Source of the DNA: JAUMBM01 sp964645715 | Lineage (GTDB): Bacteria; Bacteroidota; Bacteroidia; Chitinophagales; Saprospiraceae | Direction of reading: 5' to 3' | Assembly: GCA_964645715.1 (NCBI GenBank) | Contig: CAZYAO010000002.1 | Location: 1 to 64,000, forward strand | Length of the DNA stretch: 64,000 nt | Shown: positions 25,648-33,673 of the stretch, piece after piece | Layout of the letters: each line of letters opens with the position of its first letter | How positions within the stretch are numbered: the first letter of the stretch is position 1 | Made by a program: the position numbers and the translations under genes | The notes under the pieces: model-generated | Database searches by the model: none | The model's input: the letters and a program-made list of their open reading frames with translations, nothing else | What the model was told of the DNA's origin: nothing

Positions 25648-26682
25648 TTAGACGCTGCGGCGGTCAATGAGAATGGAAGCATATCGATCGGTATCACTCA
25701 GCGCTTTGCTAGTACCCCGTACGACTGCCCGCAGCGGATCATCAGCTATGTGCACATTGAGTTTGGTACGCTGAGAGATACGCTTGTCGAGTCCGCGCAG
25801 CAGCGCACCACCCCCTGTGAGGTACAGGCCCGTACGGTATATATCGCTGGCCAGTTCAGGGGGAGTTGCCTCAAGTGCGCGCAGAACCGCCTCTTCGATA
25901 GAGGTAATTGATTCATCGAGTGAGTGCGCAATCTCCTGATAGGAAACCTTAATCTGGCGAGGGATACCCGTCATCAGGTCACGGCCGTGTACGGCATAAT
26001 CCTCGGGTGGATTGTCAAGTTCGTGCAAGGCAGATCCAACATGAATCTTGATTTGCTCTGCTGTACGCTCGCCAATCAGTATGTTGTGCTGACGTTTCAT
26101 GTAAGCCGTTATATCGGCGGTCAGCTCGTCACCCGCAATGCGGATAGACTGATCAGTGACAATGCCCGACAAGGCGATAACGGCAATCTCTGTGGTGCCA
26201 CCGCCGATATCGATAATCATGTTGCCGATAGGTTCCTCCACATCCAGGCCGATGCCCAGGGCAGCTGCCATAGGCTCATATATCAGATAGGTCTCCTTAG
26301 AATCCACGTGATCAGCAGAGTCAAAGACAGCCCGTTTTTCTACTTCTGTAATGCCTGAAGGAATACAAATGACCATCTTCATGTGATTGAAAAAGCGCCG
26401 GCGATGACCGATCATCTTAATCATTCCCTCGATCATATTCTCTGCTGCCTGAAAATCGGCTATCACACCATCCTTGAGCGGACGTATGGTCTTGATGTCT
26501 TCGTGGGTTTTCTCATGCATCTGCATGGCCTTTCGACCCACCGCAATGGTCTCGCCCGAACGGCGGTTGACCGCTACGATAGATGGCTCGTCAACGACAA
26601 CTTCTCCATTTTGGATGATGAGTGTATTGGCGGTGCCCAAGTCGATTGCCAGTTCCTGCTTAAATAAGTTGAAGAATTTCAT
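25648..26682 (-). CDS. mreB: Rod shape-determining actin homologue MreB
   Basis: A 344-residue actin-fold ATPase. Nucleotide-binding motifs are IDLGTANTLI (phosphate 1), MIIDIGGGTTEIAVIAL (phosphate 2) and LTGGGALLRGLD (adenosine). It polymerises on the inner membrane and guides cell-wall elongation. It is the first gene of mreB-mreC-mreD-mrdA. Length matches the family. Confidence 0.97.
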   Translation of the reverse strand: MKFFNLFKQELAIDLGTANTLIIQNGEVVVDEPSIVAVNRRSGETIAVGRKAMQMHEKTHEDIKTIRPLKDGVIADFQAAENMIEGMIKMIGHRRRFFNHMKMVICIPSGITEVEKRAVFDSADHVDSKETYLIYEPMAAALGIGLDVEEPIGNMIIDIGGGTTEIAVIALSGIVTDQSIRIAGDELTADITAYMKRQHNILIGERTAEQIKIHVGSALHELDNPPEDYAVHGRDLMTGIPRQIKVSYQEIAHSLDESITSIEEAVLRALEATPPELASDIYRTGLYLTGGGALLRGLDKRISQRTKLNVHIADDPLRAVVRGTSKALSDTDRYASILIDRRSV

Positions 26683-27018
26683 TCAGTATTTCCCGTCGTT
26701 TAGGAAAGGTTTGATGATTGTAGTGTCATACAGACGAGAGCCATACCGGACTCAGGGGGGCGTTACACCCAGGGCCGGCAGAGGCCATAGCCTGCATTTT
26801 GTGCAAATACGCTGCAAAGTACGGTTTTTTTTGGGTAAAAATAAAGTGGCTTTCAATTAATTCTTTTGTTAAATGCAGCCACCAAGCTATATGGCCCGGG
26901 TTTTGTTAATCGATTGAAGCTGCGGAAAATACTGTTATCCGCTGTGCCGGGTTTCTTTATCCTCTTTAAGGAGGTCGAATGTTTTTTAAGACAGGGGCAT
27001 AAAAAAACATAAAAAGTA
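26683..27018. other. Gene-free region ahead of mreB and tRNA-Val
   Basis: About 340 bases without a credible gene. It must hold the mreB promoter on the minus strand; the nearest -7 look-alike, TACTTTG near 26815-26822, is one base short of the consensus. I see no other structure. Confidence 0.5.
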
Positions 27019-27049
27019 TTGCGCAATCCAAAACCCTGCTTTATATTTG
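27019..27049 (+). promoter_or_regulatory. Bacteroidota-type promoter of tRNA-Val
   Basis: TTG (27019-27021), 20 bases, then TATATTTG (27042-27049) matches the -33/-7 consensus; the mature tRNA begins 47 bases downstream. Confidence 0.7.
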
Positions 27050-27096
27050 CACTCGCTAAGCAACAAAGGCAAAAAGTTGTCGGTTGTTAGTAAAAA

Positions 27097-27174
27097 GGGT
27101 GATTAGCTCAGTCGGTTCAGAGCACCTGCCTTACAAGCAGGGGGTCGTAGGTTCGAATCCTACATTACCCACCA
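27097..27174 (+). tRNA. tRNA-Val (anticodon TAC)
   Basis: A complete cloverleaf with encoded CCA. The acceptor stem GGGTGAT pairs with ATTACCC (one wobble), the anticodon arm CCTGC-CTTACAA-GCAGG gives TAC, and the T arm has GGTTCGAATCC. A promoter precedes it and a terminator follows at once. Confidence 0.97.
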
Positions 27175-27175
27175 G

Positions 27176-27211
27176 AAAAGCCGGAAAGTCGTTGACTCTC
27201 CGGCTTTTTTT
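27176..27211 (+). terminator. Intrinsic terminator of tRNA-Val
   Basis: AAAAGCCGG pairs with CCGGCTTTT, the stem continues through AAGTC/GACT, and a run of seven T follows. Confidence 0.88.
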
Positions 27212-27302
27212 ATTTTATCAATGGTTGATTTTTCTTTTCCCGATGGCAGGCTGACGGGAGGGTATTTTACCGCCTTGGCGGCACAATAAGGCACCCTTCA
27301 AA

Positions 27303-27392
27303 AAAGCCCGCTCTGGACTTTTTTTCAAAAAAATCCAGAGCGGGCTTTCAGGGCGAAGGCACGCTTGGGCGGCATCAGTCGCCCAAGCGTGC
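27303..27392 (-). repeat. Composite palindromic element, copy 2
   Basis: Arms 27303-27317 and 27334-27348 (15 bp, exact) enclose a T7-C-A7 centre. The linker CAGGGCGAAG (reading TTCAGGGCG) leads to a second hairpin with 13-bp arms 27359-27371 and 27380-27392 and loop GCATCAGT; the inner stem contains TTGGGCG/CGCCCAA. It starts 15 bases behind the stop of the minus-strand receptor gene. The order of parts is the same as at 15743-15825, but the arm sequences are unrelated. A small CCGCC/GGCGG palindrome also lies at 27270-27281. Confidence 0.75.
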
Positions 27393-27406
27393 GGAACACT
27401 TTTTTA

Positions 27407-29617
27407 TCAAAAACTATACTCTACGCCTGCACTAATGAACCTCGGCAAGCTCACCCGTATACCTTGCGGGCGTCTGGTTACGATAAAGCGTTCGTTGGTG
27501 ATGTTTTTGACAGAAAGCTGAACACGGAAATTCTTCCCGCTTGGCTGGTATTGCAAGCTGCCGTCGAGCGTAAACCAAGGATCAAGCCAGCCTGTCTGGC
27601 CATTGGCCGCTGGCACCAGGGTGTTGGCTTCATCAGTAAATTGCCCGCCGTTGTAGTTGGCGGTAAATCGGGCCTGCAAGCCCCAGGCAGTCGTGTAGCC
27701 TATGGCAGCCGTTCCGCTCCACTCAGGCGCATAGGGCGTACGGAAGTTGCGGATATTGACGATTTCTCCATCGACCTCCACAAATCGGTCGCTGTTGTAG
27801 AAAGCATCAACATAGGTTAGGCGCAGCATCAGTTCCAGCTGTTGGCCATTGGTCGAGAACAGCGGCGCGGCATCCCAGTTGATGCCCCCCTCAAATCCGC
27901 GGTGCATAGATCTGCCGCCATTGACGAGACCGCTGCCACTGCCTCCGGAAGACTCGGATATAGGTATGATCTGGTTGGAAAAATCCATTTGAAAGGCGGT
28001 CAGCTCCATGGAAAAATGGTTGCTGAATTGAGAGCGGACACCCAGTTCGCTGTTCCAGCTGAGTTCGGGATCGAGGTTGTACACCTCACCGCTGTTAGCG
28101 ATGGCATCTTTTACCCGGGGTGGAGAGAAGCCTCTGTGGATGCCGGCAAAGAGCGTCCAGTTATCATTGATATTGTAGTTGGCACCCACTCCTGGTATAA
28201 TGACCGATATGGTTGCATTGGATACGATAGAGGTGTCTTTTTGAGCCTGTCGCAGGATGTCGCGTTCATAGGCGTACGTCTCTGAGCGAAGTCCACCGCT
28301 GATGTACAGTTTGTCACTCACATCAAAACGCTGTTGTACATAGGCACTGAAGGCATGTCCTGTGCGTATTTCGTCGTCTACCAAAGCACCGGAGCGTGCA
28401 GCGGGGGTGCTACCGTTGACTCTTTGTTCAAAAGCCCTTTCGTAGAGATAGCGAACACCCATATCTAATTTGTTGGGTTTGCCAAAGAGCACGAAATTGG
28501 CGGACAGGCGTGGCTCGATGCCTGCGACCTCGAATCGTCTGTTGCGGTGACCATTGCCTCTACGCATATATATGGCTCCGCCGGGCACCGTCGGATCGCC
28601 CCAGACAACACCTGTCTGGTTGCTGGCGTTGGGATTGCTGCTAAAGTCCTGCCGCATCCAATTGCGGCTGGTCGTATAGCCAAAAGCAGTAGTTTTGAGC
28701 TGAATGAGCGGTCGGAAGCGATATTCGTGGTGAATGCTAGCCGACACGCGGCGTATGTGGAGGTGATCGTCGGGGGCAAGCCTCGCAAAATCCTGTCCTC
28801 CGGCATCATACATAGGCTGCGTAAGGCCTATATAGGTAGCGTTGGACAATTCATTATAGAAACCCATCTTAACCCCTAGGGAGGAGCGTTCGCTCAGTTC
28901 AAAGCGCATTTTACCGGTAAGGTCATCGAGTCGAAACGAGGTAGGTCCCATGTTGTCGGCCTGCTTGCGCAGGTAATCAATTCTGAAGCCCGTTTTGTTG
29001 ACTGTATTGCCTAGGCTGAGCAGACTACTGAAGTAGCCGTTTTGGCCAGCGGTAAGACGTATGCGGCGGAGGAGTTTTTCGGGTGGATCTGCCGTTATGT
29101 AATTGACAACCCCCCCGATGGTTTGTGGGCCGAATAGCAGTTGGCCGCTGCCTTTAAGCACTTCTATACTTTCCATACGGTCAATAACGGGCGTATAGTA
29201 CATCTGAGGCTCCCCAAATGGATTGAGTGCCACTGGTACCCCGTCTTCCAGTATAAGTACGCGACTGCTTCTGTCCGGATCAAGCCCTCGAATACCCAGA
29301 TTGAGCCTGAGTCCGGCACCTTCTTCCTCCACAACGTTGACCCCCGGGACAGTTCGCAGTACTTCGTTGCCACTGATGGGTTGGAGGGACTGCAATTGTT
29401 TTGGATTGATGTAGGTGGCAGAGCCGGGGATATTTCCCAGCAGCCGGGGCTTTTCACCCAAAATTCGAATGGTAGGAATATCGTACGTTAGTTCGATTGT
29501 ATCTTCACTAAATTGGTCTGCACTGACCAATGGTTGCGCTGCCACGACGGACTGAGTGGAAACTACGGCGAGCAGCAGAAAGAAGAGGTTTGCTCTCATT
29601 GTCTTGTGTTGATTCAT
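27407..29617 (-). CDS. TonB-dependent receptor, FecA-like
   Basis: A 736-residue outer-membrane receptor with a signal peptide, a plug domain (about 50-160, with GNEVLRTVPGVNV, LGIRGLDPDRSSRVLILEDG and VEVLKGSGQLLFGP-type sequence) and a 22-strand beta-barrel ending in an aromatic SAGVEYSF. The QMYYTPVIDRMESIEVLKGS segment recalls ferric-dicitrate and related siderophore receptors. It stands alone, with a promoter and a palindrome upstream that suggest metal control. Start may be 29617 or 29599; both give a signal peptide. The substrate is inferred, not shown. Confidence 0.88.
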   Translation of the reverse strand: MNQHKTMRANLFFLLLAVVSTQSVVAAQPLVSADQFSEDTIELTYDIPTIRILGEKPRLLGNIPGSATYINPKQLQSLQPISGNEVLRTVPGVNVVEEEGAGLRLNLGIRGLDPDRSSRVLILEDGVPVALNPFGEPQMYYTPVIDRMESIEVLKGSGQLLFGPQTIGGVVNYITADPPEKLLRRIRLTAGQNGYFSSLLSLGNTVNKTGFRIDYLRKQADNMGPTSFRLDDLTGKMRFELSERSSLGVKMGFYNELSNATYIGLTQPMYDAGGQDFARLAPDDHLHIRRVSASIHHEYRFRPLIQLKTTAFGYTTSRNWMRQDFSSNPNASNQTGVVWGDPTVPGGAIYMRRGNGHRNRRFEVAGIEPRLSANFVLFGKPNKLDMGVRYLYERAFEQRVNGSTPAARSGALVDDEIRTGHAFSAYVQQRFDVSDKLYISGGLRSETYAYERDILRQAQKDTSIVSNATISVIIPGVGANYNINDNWTLFAGIHRGFSPPRVKDAIANSGEVYNLDPELSWNSELGVRSQFSNHFSMELTAFQMDFSNQIIPISESSGGSGSGLVNGGRSMHRGFEGGINWDAAPLFSTNGQQLELMLRLTYVDAFYNSDRFVEVDGEIVNIRNFRTPYAPEWSGTAAIGYTTAWGLQARFTANYNGGQFTDEANTLVPAANGQTGWLDPWFTLDGSLQYQPSGKNFRVQLSVKNITNERFIVTRRPQGIRVSLPRFISAGVEYSF

Positions 29618-29626
29618 ACCCGGTAC

Positions 29627-29647
29627 GCTTCTTCAGGGCGAAGAAGC
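29627..29647. repeat. Hairpin in the receptor leader
   Basis: GCTTCTTC (29627-29634) pairs exactly with GAAGAAGC (29640-29647) around AGGGC. It lies in the predicted 5' leader of the receptor mRNA, 10 bases from the start. It includes the same TTCAGGGCG string found as linker in the composite elements. Confidence 0.6.
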
Positions 29648-29661
29648 AGTTGGTTTTGTTT

Positions 29662-29680
29662 ATTTAGATTAAATCCAAAT
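29662..29680 (-). promoter_or_regulatory. Probable repressor operator overlapping the receptor transcription start
   Basis: A 19-base palindrome ATTTAGATT-A-AATCCAAAT (8 of 9 pairs match) lies just downstream of the -7 element at 29689. Its size and place suit a metal-sensing repressor of the Fur or DtxR type acting on an iron-uptake gene; the identity of the protein is a guess. Confidence 0.55.
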
Positions 29681-29688
29681 TGACAAAA

Positions 29689-29720
29689 CAAAGGTAATAG
29701 CTGCTGTCAGCACGGCCAAA
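29689..29720 (-). promoter_or_regulatory. Bacteroidota-type promoter of the TonB-dependent receptor
   Basis: On the minus strand, TTTG (29720-29717), 20 bases, then TACCTTTG (29696-29689) fits the -33/-7 consensus in full. The leader to the start codon is about 65-80 bases. Confidence 0.75.
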
Positions 29721-29865
29721 TCTGTGGCTGGGTATAAATGTGGTAAGCCGGAGGCAAGAAAATACCTAACATTGGGTATTTTGTACCCAAAAAAAATTTA
29801 GTGACGTGTATAAGCTGTGTATACCGATTTGCTGTACGGATAGTGGGGTGCGTGGGTGATAGGCA

Positions 29866-31044
29866 TTATGGATTGGTATACAACTGAATACAGAAGCTGA
29901 TGGCAAAAACGATGATAGCAATGATGACACCAACCATAAAAACGTTGTAGCACATGCGCAGCAATTGAAACTTGCGGCCCAGAGAACGTCCCAGGAAATA
30001 AAGATCCCGTTTGATAGCACTTTCGAGATTGGCATCTTGTTGGAGGACCTGGTCCATGCCCGACTCAAATTCCTGCAGGCTCATGGCAAAAAAATTGCCA
30101 AAGAAGAACAGATTGGCACGGCCGGCCGCTATGTCTTCTTGTTTGGTATAGCCTTGCATGCGCATAGGCCGGGTAGCCAGCGTGGCAAAAATCATCGAAC
30201 TCAGCGATGCGAGCAGTATGATGATCAGTGCGGGCAACATGTAGTTGTGTTGCAGTGTCTGGCTGAAACCCAGAGGCATTGCAATGGTAATGATAAGCGC
30301 ATTGACACTGAGCATCATATTCGCCTTATTGTCAGCCAGATTGCTGAGATCTATATGATTCCGGAGAGCCGTTTTGAACATCATCTGAGCACTGCGGCTA
30401 TTGACGATACCGCCTGAAGTGCCATCGGTAGCTCTTTTTTCCTTCTCCTCTTCTGTTTTTGACAAGTCTTTGAGAAGTCTTTGGTTTTGGCGGCGAGCAT
30501 CATCATAGCGCTCGCGTGCGGCATAGGTAAGGTATTGGTGATTTTTGAGAAACTGGTGATTAAGCTTGTACCACTGCGCCTGCGTGTAGGCCTCGTTGCG
30601 GAAAACGAGCCACTCATGGCGGAGCGTTTCAATAAAATCAGCGTAATCATTGCGTCCCAGATGGCTGAGATCAGCATCTTTGACGATTTCGTGGAGCCTG
30701 TGCGAAGGAGGCGTTCCGAGTGCGGTAGCCTGTATACACTGTACGACGGGCTGAATTCGGCCGGCAGGATAGCCATTGGCCGAGAGGAAAGTCTCGGCTA
30801 TTTTACAACTCTCCGCTTCGTGGTTATCGTAACAGTTGATGAAACCGGTATCGTGAAAAAGCGCGGCCAATGCCAGTGTTTCCATATCATCCTCGCTGAT
30901 ACCCAATATTTTGCCAAGTACCAGGCACTCATCACGCATAGACAACGTGTGTTCGAGGTTGTGGTAGCGGTGGTCGGGCGTAAGTTGTTCGCGCAACAGA
31001 CGAGAGACGTAAGTTTCGCTCAGCGTGATGATGGTATTGGTCAT
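29866..31044 (-). CDS. HD-domain protein fused to a Pycsar-effector-like membrane domain
   Basis: A 392-residue protein. The N-terminal half is an HD phosphohydrolase: HRYHNLEHT (25-33), FHDTGF (HD about 64-65) and a later VKDADLSHLG aspartate. A charged linker (about 190-225, coiled, KTEEEKEKRA) leads to a C-terminal domain starting at RNHIDLSNLADNKANMMLSVNALI, with two membrane helices and a further C-terminal helix, the pattern of the Pycsar effector (PycTM) family. No cyclase gene is adjacent. The start at 31044 places the HD domain normally; the frame to 31128 adds 28 unlikely residues. It may be a housekeeping gene rather than defence. Confidence 0.8.
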   Translation of the reverse strand: MTNTIITLSETYVSRLLREQLTPDHRYHNLEHTLSMRDECLVLGKILGISEDDMETLALAALFHDTGFINCYDNHEAESCKIAETFLSANGYPAGRIQPVVQCIQATALGTPPSHRLHEIVKDADLSHLGRNDYADFIETLRHEWLVFRNEAYTQAQWYKLNHQFLKNHQYLTYAARERYDDARRQNQRLLKDLSKTEEEKEKRATDGTSGGIVNSRSAQMMFKTALRNHIDLSNLADNKANMMLSVNALIITIAMPLGFSQTLQHNYMLPALIIILLASLSSMIFATLATRPMRMQGYTKQEDIAAGRANLFFFGNFFAMSLQEFESGMDQVLQQDANLESAIKRDLYFLGRSLGRKFQLLRMCYNVFMVGVIIAIIVFAISFCIQLYTNP

Positions 31045-31156
31045 GGCCTGTATTTTCGTCGGCTTGTGGTTTGGTTGTATAAAAAGCAGCTTTACAGCCT
31101 GCGGATAAGCAACTGCTGTACAGCCCACAAATATAACGGATAGTTACATATTTGTA

Positions 31157-32158
31157 TCAAAGGCGCTGCTGTTGTGCGTACCAGCGGGCATAATCTTTGG
31201 CCAGATAAGTGAGTATGATGTCGGCACCGGCACGGCGGATGCTGATAAGTGTCTCGGGCATTGCCCGCTGATAATCGAGCCAGCCATGTTGGCAGGCAGC
31301 GAGCAGCATGGCACATTCGCCACTTACGTGATAGGCAGCGACGGGCACATCAGAAATCTCTTTGATACTGCGGATGATATCGAGGTAATGCAGTGCGGGT
31401 TTTACCATGAGCATGTCTGCGCCTTCTGCGAGATCGAGGGAGGCTTCACGGATGGCTTCGGTGCGGTTGGCCGGATCCATCTGATAGGTTTTTTTGTCGG
31501 CAGGGATGTCATCGCTCTCGCGCGGAGCGCTATCGAGGGCTGCGCGGAAAGGGCCGTAAAAAGCGCTGGCATATTTGGCTGTATAGCTGAGGATACCAGT
31601 ATCCGTATAGCCCGCGGCGTCCAGGTCTTCCCGCAGGGAGCCCACGCGGCCGTCCATCATGTCGCTGGGACCGATCATATCAAAACCAGCTTCGGCCTGT
31701 GCCACGGCCATGCGACCGAGGATGGGGAGCGTTTCATCGTTGAGGATGCGGCCGCGCTCAACCAGTCCGTCGTGGCCATCAATGTTGTAGGGATCCATAG
31801 CTACGTCGCTGATAAGCCAGCACTCGGGAAACCGCTGTTTGATGGTACGGGCTGCTCGGAGGTAAAAATTGGCCGGATCGTAGCTGTAGGTAGCTGTCTT
31901 GTCCTTCCACTGATCCGGCACTGCGGGAAAGAGAATGAAGCTGTTGATGCCCAGTTGCATACTTTCATCAATCTCCCGGAGGAGTGCATCCAGTCCCAGC
32001 CGTGCATGCCCGGGCAGTGAAGCGATTTCCTGTCGGTTATTGCCAGGCTCGGCAGAGAGGAAGAGCGGCAGTACCAGGTGAGCTGGGCTCAGGTGGGTTT
32101 CCTGCACCATGGCTCGCACGGCAGAGCTTCGGCGATTGCGGCGTGGACGAGATAGCAT
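31157..32158 (-). CDS. hemB: Delta-aminolevulinic acid dehydratase (porphobilinogen synthase), Mg type
   Basis: A 333-residue HemB. The two catalytic lysines are in SYTAKYASAFYGPFR and MLMVKPALHYLD. The region that holds the zinc cysteines in other HemB proteins reads ISDVAMDPYNIDGHDG, with aspartates, so this is the cysteine-free magnesium type. It condenses two aminolevulinate molecules in haem synthesis. The start at 32158 is set by the -7 box at 32175-32182, which excludes the ATG at 32185. Confidence 0.95.
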   Translation of the reverse strand: MLSRPRRNRRSSAVRAMVQETHLSPAHLVLPLFLSAEPGNNRQEIASLPGHARLGLDALLREIDESMQLGINSFILFPAVPDQWKDKTATYSYDPANFYLRAARTIKQRFPECWLISDVAMDPYNIDGHDGLVERGRILNDETLPILGRMAVAQAEAGFDMIGPSDMMDGRVGSLREDLDAAGYTDTGILSYTAKYASAFYGPFRAALDSAPRESDDIPADKKTYQMDPANRTEAIREASLDLAEGADMLMVKPALHYLDIIRSIKEISDVPVAAYHVSGECAMLLAACQHGWLDYQRAMPETLISIRRAGADIILTYLAKDYARWYAQQQRL

Positions 32159-32174
32159 AGGTTCTTTTTTGCCG

Positions 32175-32182
32175 CAAATATA
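32175..32182 (-). promoter_or_regulatory. -7 promoter element of hemB
   Basis: TATATTTG on the minus strand matches TAnnTTTG, 16 bases ahead of the chosen start. The leader would be very short. No -33 element at 19-21 bases is evident. Confidence 0.45.
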
Positions 32183-32211
32183 CATGAAAATACGGTCAAC
32201 TGTAGGAGAGG

Positions 32212-32246
32212 AAACGCATTGTGGCGGCTAGCGCCACAATGCGTTT
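32212..32246. repeat. Perfect 15-bp-stem intergenic hairpin
   Basis: Arms 32212-32226 and 32232-32246 pair exactly around GCTAG; the inner stem is TTGTGGCG/CGCCACAA. A T7 run lies on the plus strand at the right arm. It sits 5 bases behind the stop of the minus-strand gamma-lyase-like gene and ahead of the hemB promoter. Confidence 0.75.
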
Positions 32247-32251
32247 TTTTA

Positions 32252-33499
32252 CTAACCCAGTGCCTGATCCAGATCTGCGATGATATCATCAGGATGTTCG
32301 ATACCTATAGAAAGGCGTACAAGGCTTGGGTTAATACCCAGCCGCGCCTTATCGGCAGGATCCATGCCGGCATGGGTCATAGTGGCGGGGTGTTGTGCGA
32401 GAGATTCCGTACTGCCCAGACTCACGGCCAGTTTGACTAGTTTGAGTCGGTTGAGGAATGCAAAAGCTGCTGCTTCTCCTCCGGGGATCTCCAGCGAAAG
32501 CATGGCACCCGGACCTGTGCATTGCCGTTGATAGATTTCGTATGCGCGGCCATCGGAGGGTGCCAGCAGTCCCAGGTAATGTACATGCTGCACGCCCTGG
32601 CGCGAAGCCAGCCAGGCGGCCACTATGCCCGCATTAGTGGCCTGTTTTTCCATTCGGAGTGCCATGGTTTCGAGGCTGCGAAGCAGCAGCCAGCCTGTCC
32701 AGGCATCCGCCAGATTGCCCAGGAAGGTACGCAGTTCCCGAATGGGTTTCATCAGTTCTTCGCTGCCCAGGCAGGCACCGGCGATGAGATCGCTGTGCCC
32801 CCCGATGTATTTAGTGGCCGAGTAGAGCACCAGGTCGGCACCGTGCGAAAGTGGGTGCTGCCAGATCGGGCCCATGTAGGTATTGTCAACCATGACCAGT
32901 ACCTGTCGGGAAGCCAATGAAAAACGATCGGCCAATTGTCGGCAGACAGCCAGATCGAAGAGATCGTTGGTGGGGTTGGCCGGCGTTTCTACATAGATGA
33001 TGGCCAGGCGGTCTGCCTTGCCCGAGGCATGTAGCCGAGCTGCTATGTCTTCGGCAGTTTCCTCGGGTCTGAAGCCCATGATGTCAACGCCAAAGCGAGA
33101 AAGCACATGCGACAGATAATGAATGGTACCACCATATAAAGGTTCTGAGTGCAAAATGAGATCCCCGGGCTTTACATAAGCCGTAAGTGCCGTTGTGATG
33201 GCCGCCATACCGCTGTTGAAAACAGTGCAGGCCTCTGACCGGTCCCACAGGCAGAGGCGGTTTTCCAGAATCTCCAGATCGGGATGATTGAGGCGACTGT
33301 AGATAAGGCCGGGTTTTTCGCCAGCTGCCGGCGGGCGCAGGCCATAGGCCAGCTCAAAATACGCTTTACCCTCTTCGGCAGTACGAAAGACGAACGTTGA
33401 GGTCTGAAAAATGGGACACTTGATAGCACCTTCCGACCAGTCGGGTCGGTAACCGTACGACATCATCAGACTGGCAGGGTGCATGTTGTGTTCTTGCAT
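32252..33499 (-). CDS. Cys/Met metabolism PLP enzyme, methionine gamma-lyase-like
   Basis: A 415-residue PLP-dependent enzyme of the cystathionine synthase/lyase family. Visible are YSRLNHPDLEILENRL, FNSGMAAI, SEPLYGGT, VETPANPTNDLFD, VDNTYMGP and the Schiff-base lysine in LYSATKYIGGH. The C-terminal SLGSTESLAQHPATMTHAG motif fits gamma-lyases and gamma-synthases alike. A divergent Lrp-family regulator suggests catabolism of methionine or a related amino acid, as with mdeA/mdeR. The exact reaction is not determined. An alternative start lies 15 bases in. Confidence 0.85.
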   Translation of the reverse strand: MQEHNMHPASLMMSYGYRPDWSEGAIKCPIFQTSTFVFRTAEEGKAYFELAYGLRPPAAGEKPGLIYSRLNHPDLEILENRLCLWDRSEACTVFNSGMAAITTALTAYVKPGDLILHSEPLYGGTIHYLSHVLSRFGVDIMGFRPEETAEDIAARLHASGKADRLAIIYVETPANPTNDLFDLAVCRQLADRFSLASRQVLVMVDNTYMGPIWQHPLSHGADLVLYSATKYIGGHSDLIAGACLGSEELMKPIRELRTFLGNLADAWTGWLLLRSLETMALRMEKQATNAGIVAAWLASRQGVQHVHYLGLLAPSDGRAYEIYQRQCTGPGAMLSLEIPGGEAAAFAFLNRLKLVKLAVSLGSTESLAQHPATMTHAGMDPADKARLGINPSLVRLSIGIEHPDDIIADLDQALG

Positions 33500-33584
33500 G
33501 GTTATATATTTGGTAGGTCATGAAAATATAGAATACATTTCAAAAATAGGAATTTGGTGGATTGTTCTGTATACAGGGCGTTTG

Positions 33585-33664
33585 TTTAGAAAAAAAACAC
33601 TATATTGTAATTATTTTAGAAAAATGACCTAAAATGGCCGAGTGTCGGCTCGTTTTTTAGAAAA
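33585..33664 (+). promoter_or_regulatory. Three phased TTTAGAAAA repeats in the divergent lrp/gamma-lyase intergenic region
   Basis: TTTAGAAAA occurs at 33585-33593, 33615-33623 and 33656-33664. The start-to-start distances are 30 and 41 bases, about three and four helical turns, so all face one side of the DNA. Lrp-family octamers bind such phased arrays. The last copy ends 9 bases ahead of the regulator start, suggesting autoregulation. Confidence 0.6.
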
Positions 33665-33673
33665 GAATTCTCC

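Noticed and set aside
26933..26990. A possible riboswitch or leader in the mreB-tRNA-Val intergenic region
   Set aside because: Only short complementary stretches such as CCTC/GAGG occur; no known conserved riboswitch core is visible.
29866..31128. A complete Pycsar defence operon
   Set aside because: Only the effector-like fusion is present; neither neighbour is a pyrimidine cyclase, so a full system is not supported.
31172..32020. A 282-codon plus-strand open frame across hemB
   Set aside because: It is a shadow of the HemB coding strand; the translation has no family character and hemB carries all its catalytic motifs.
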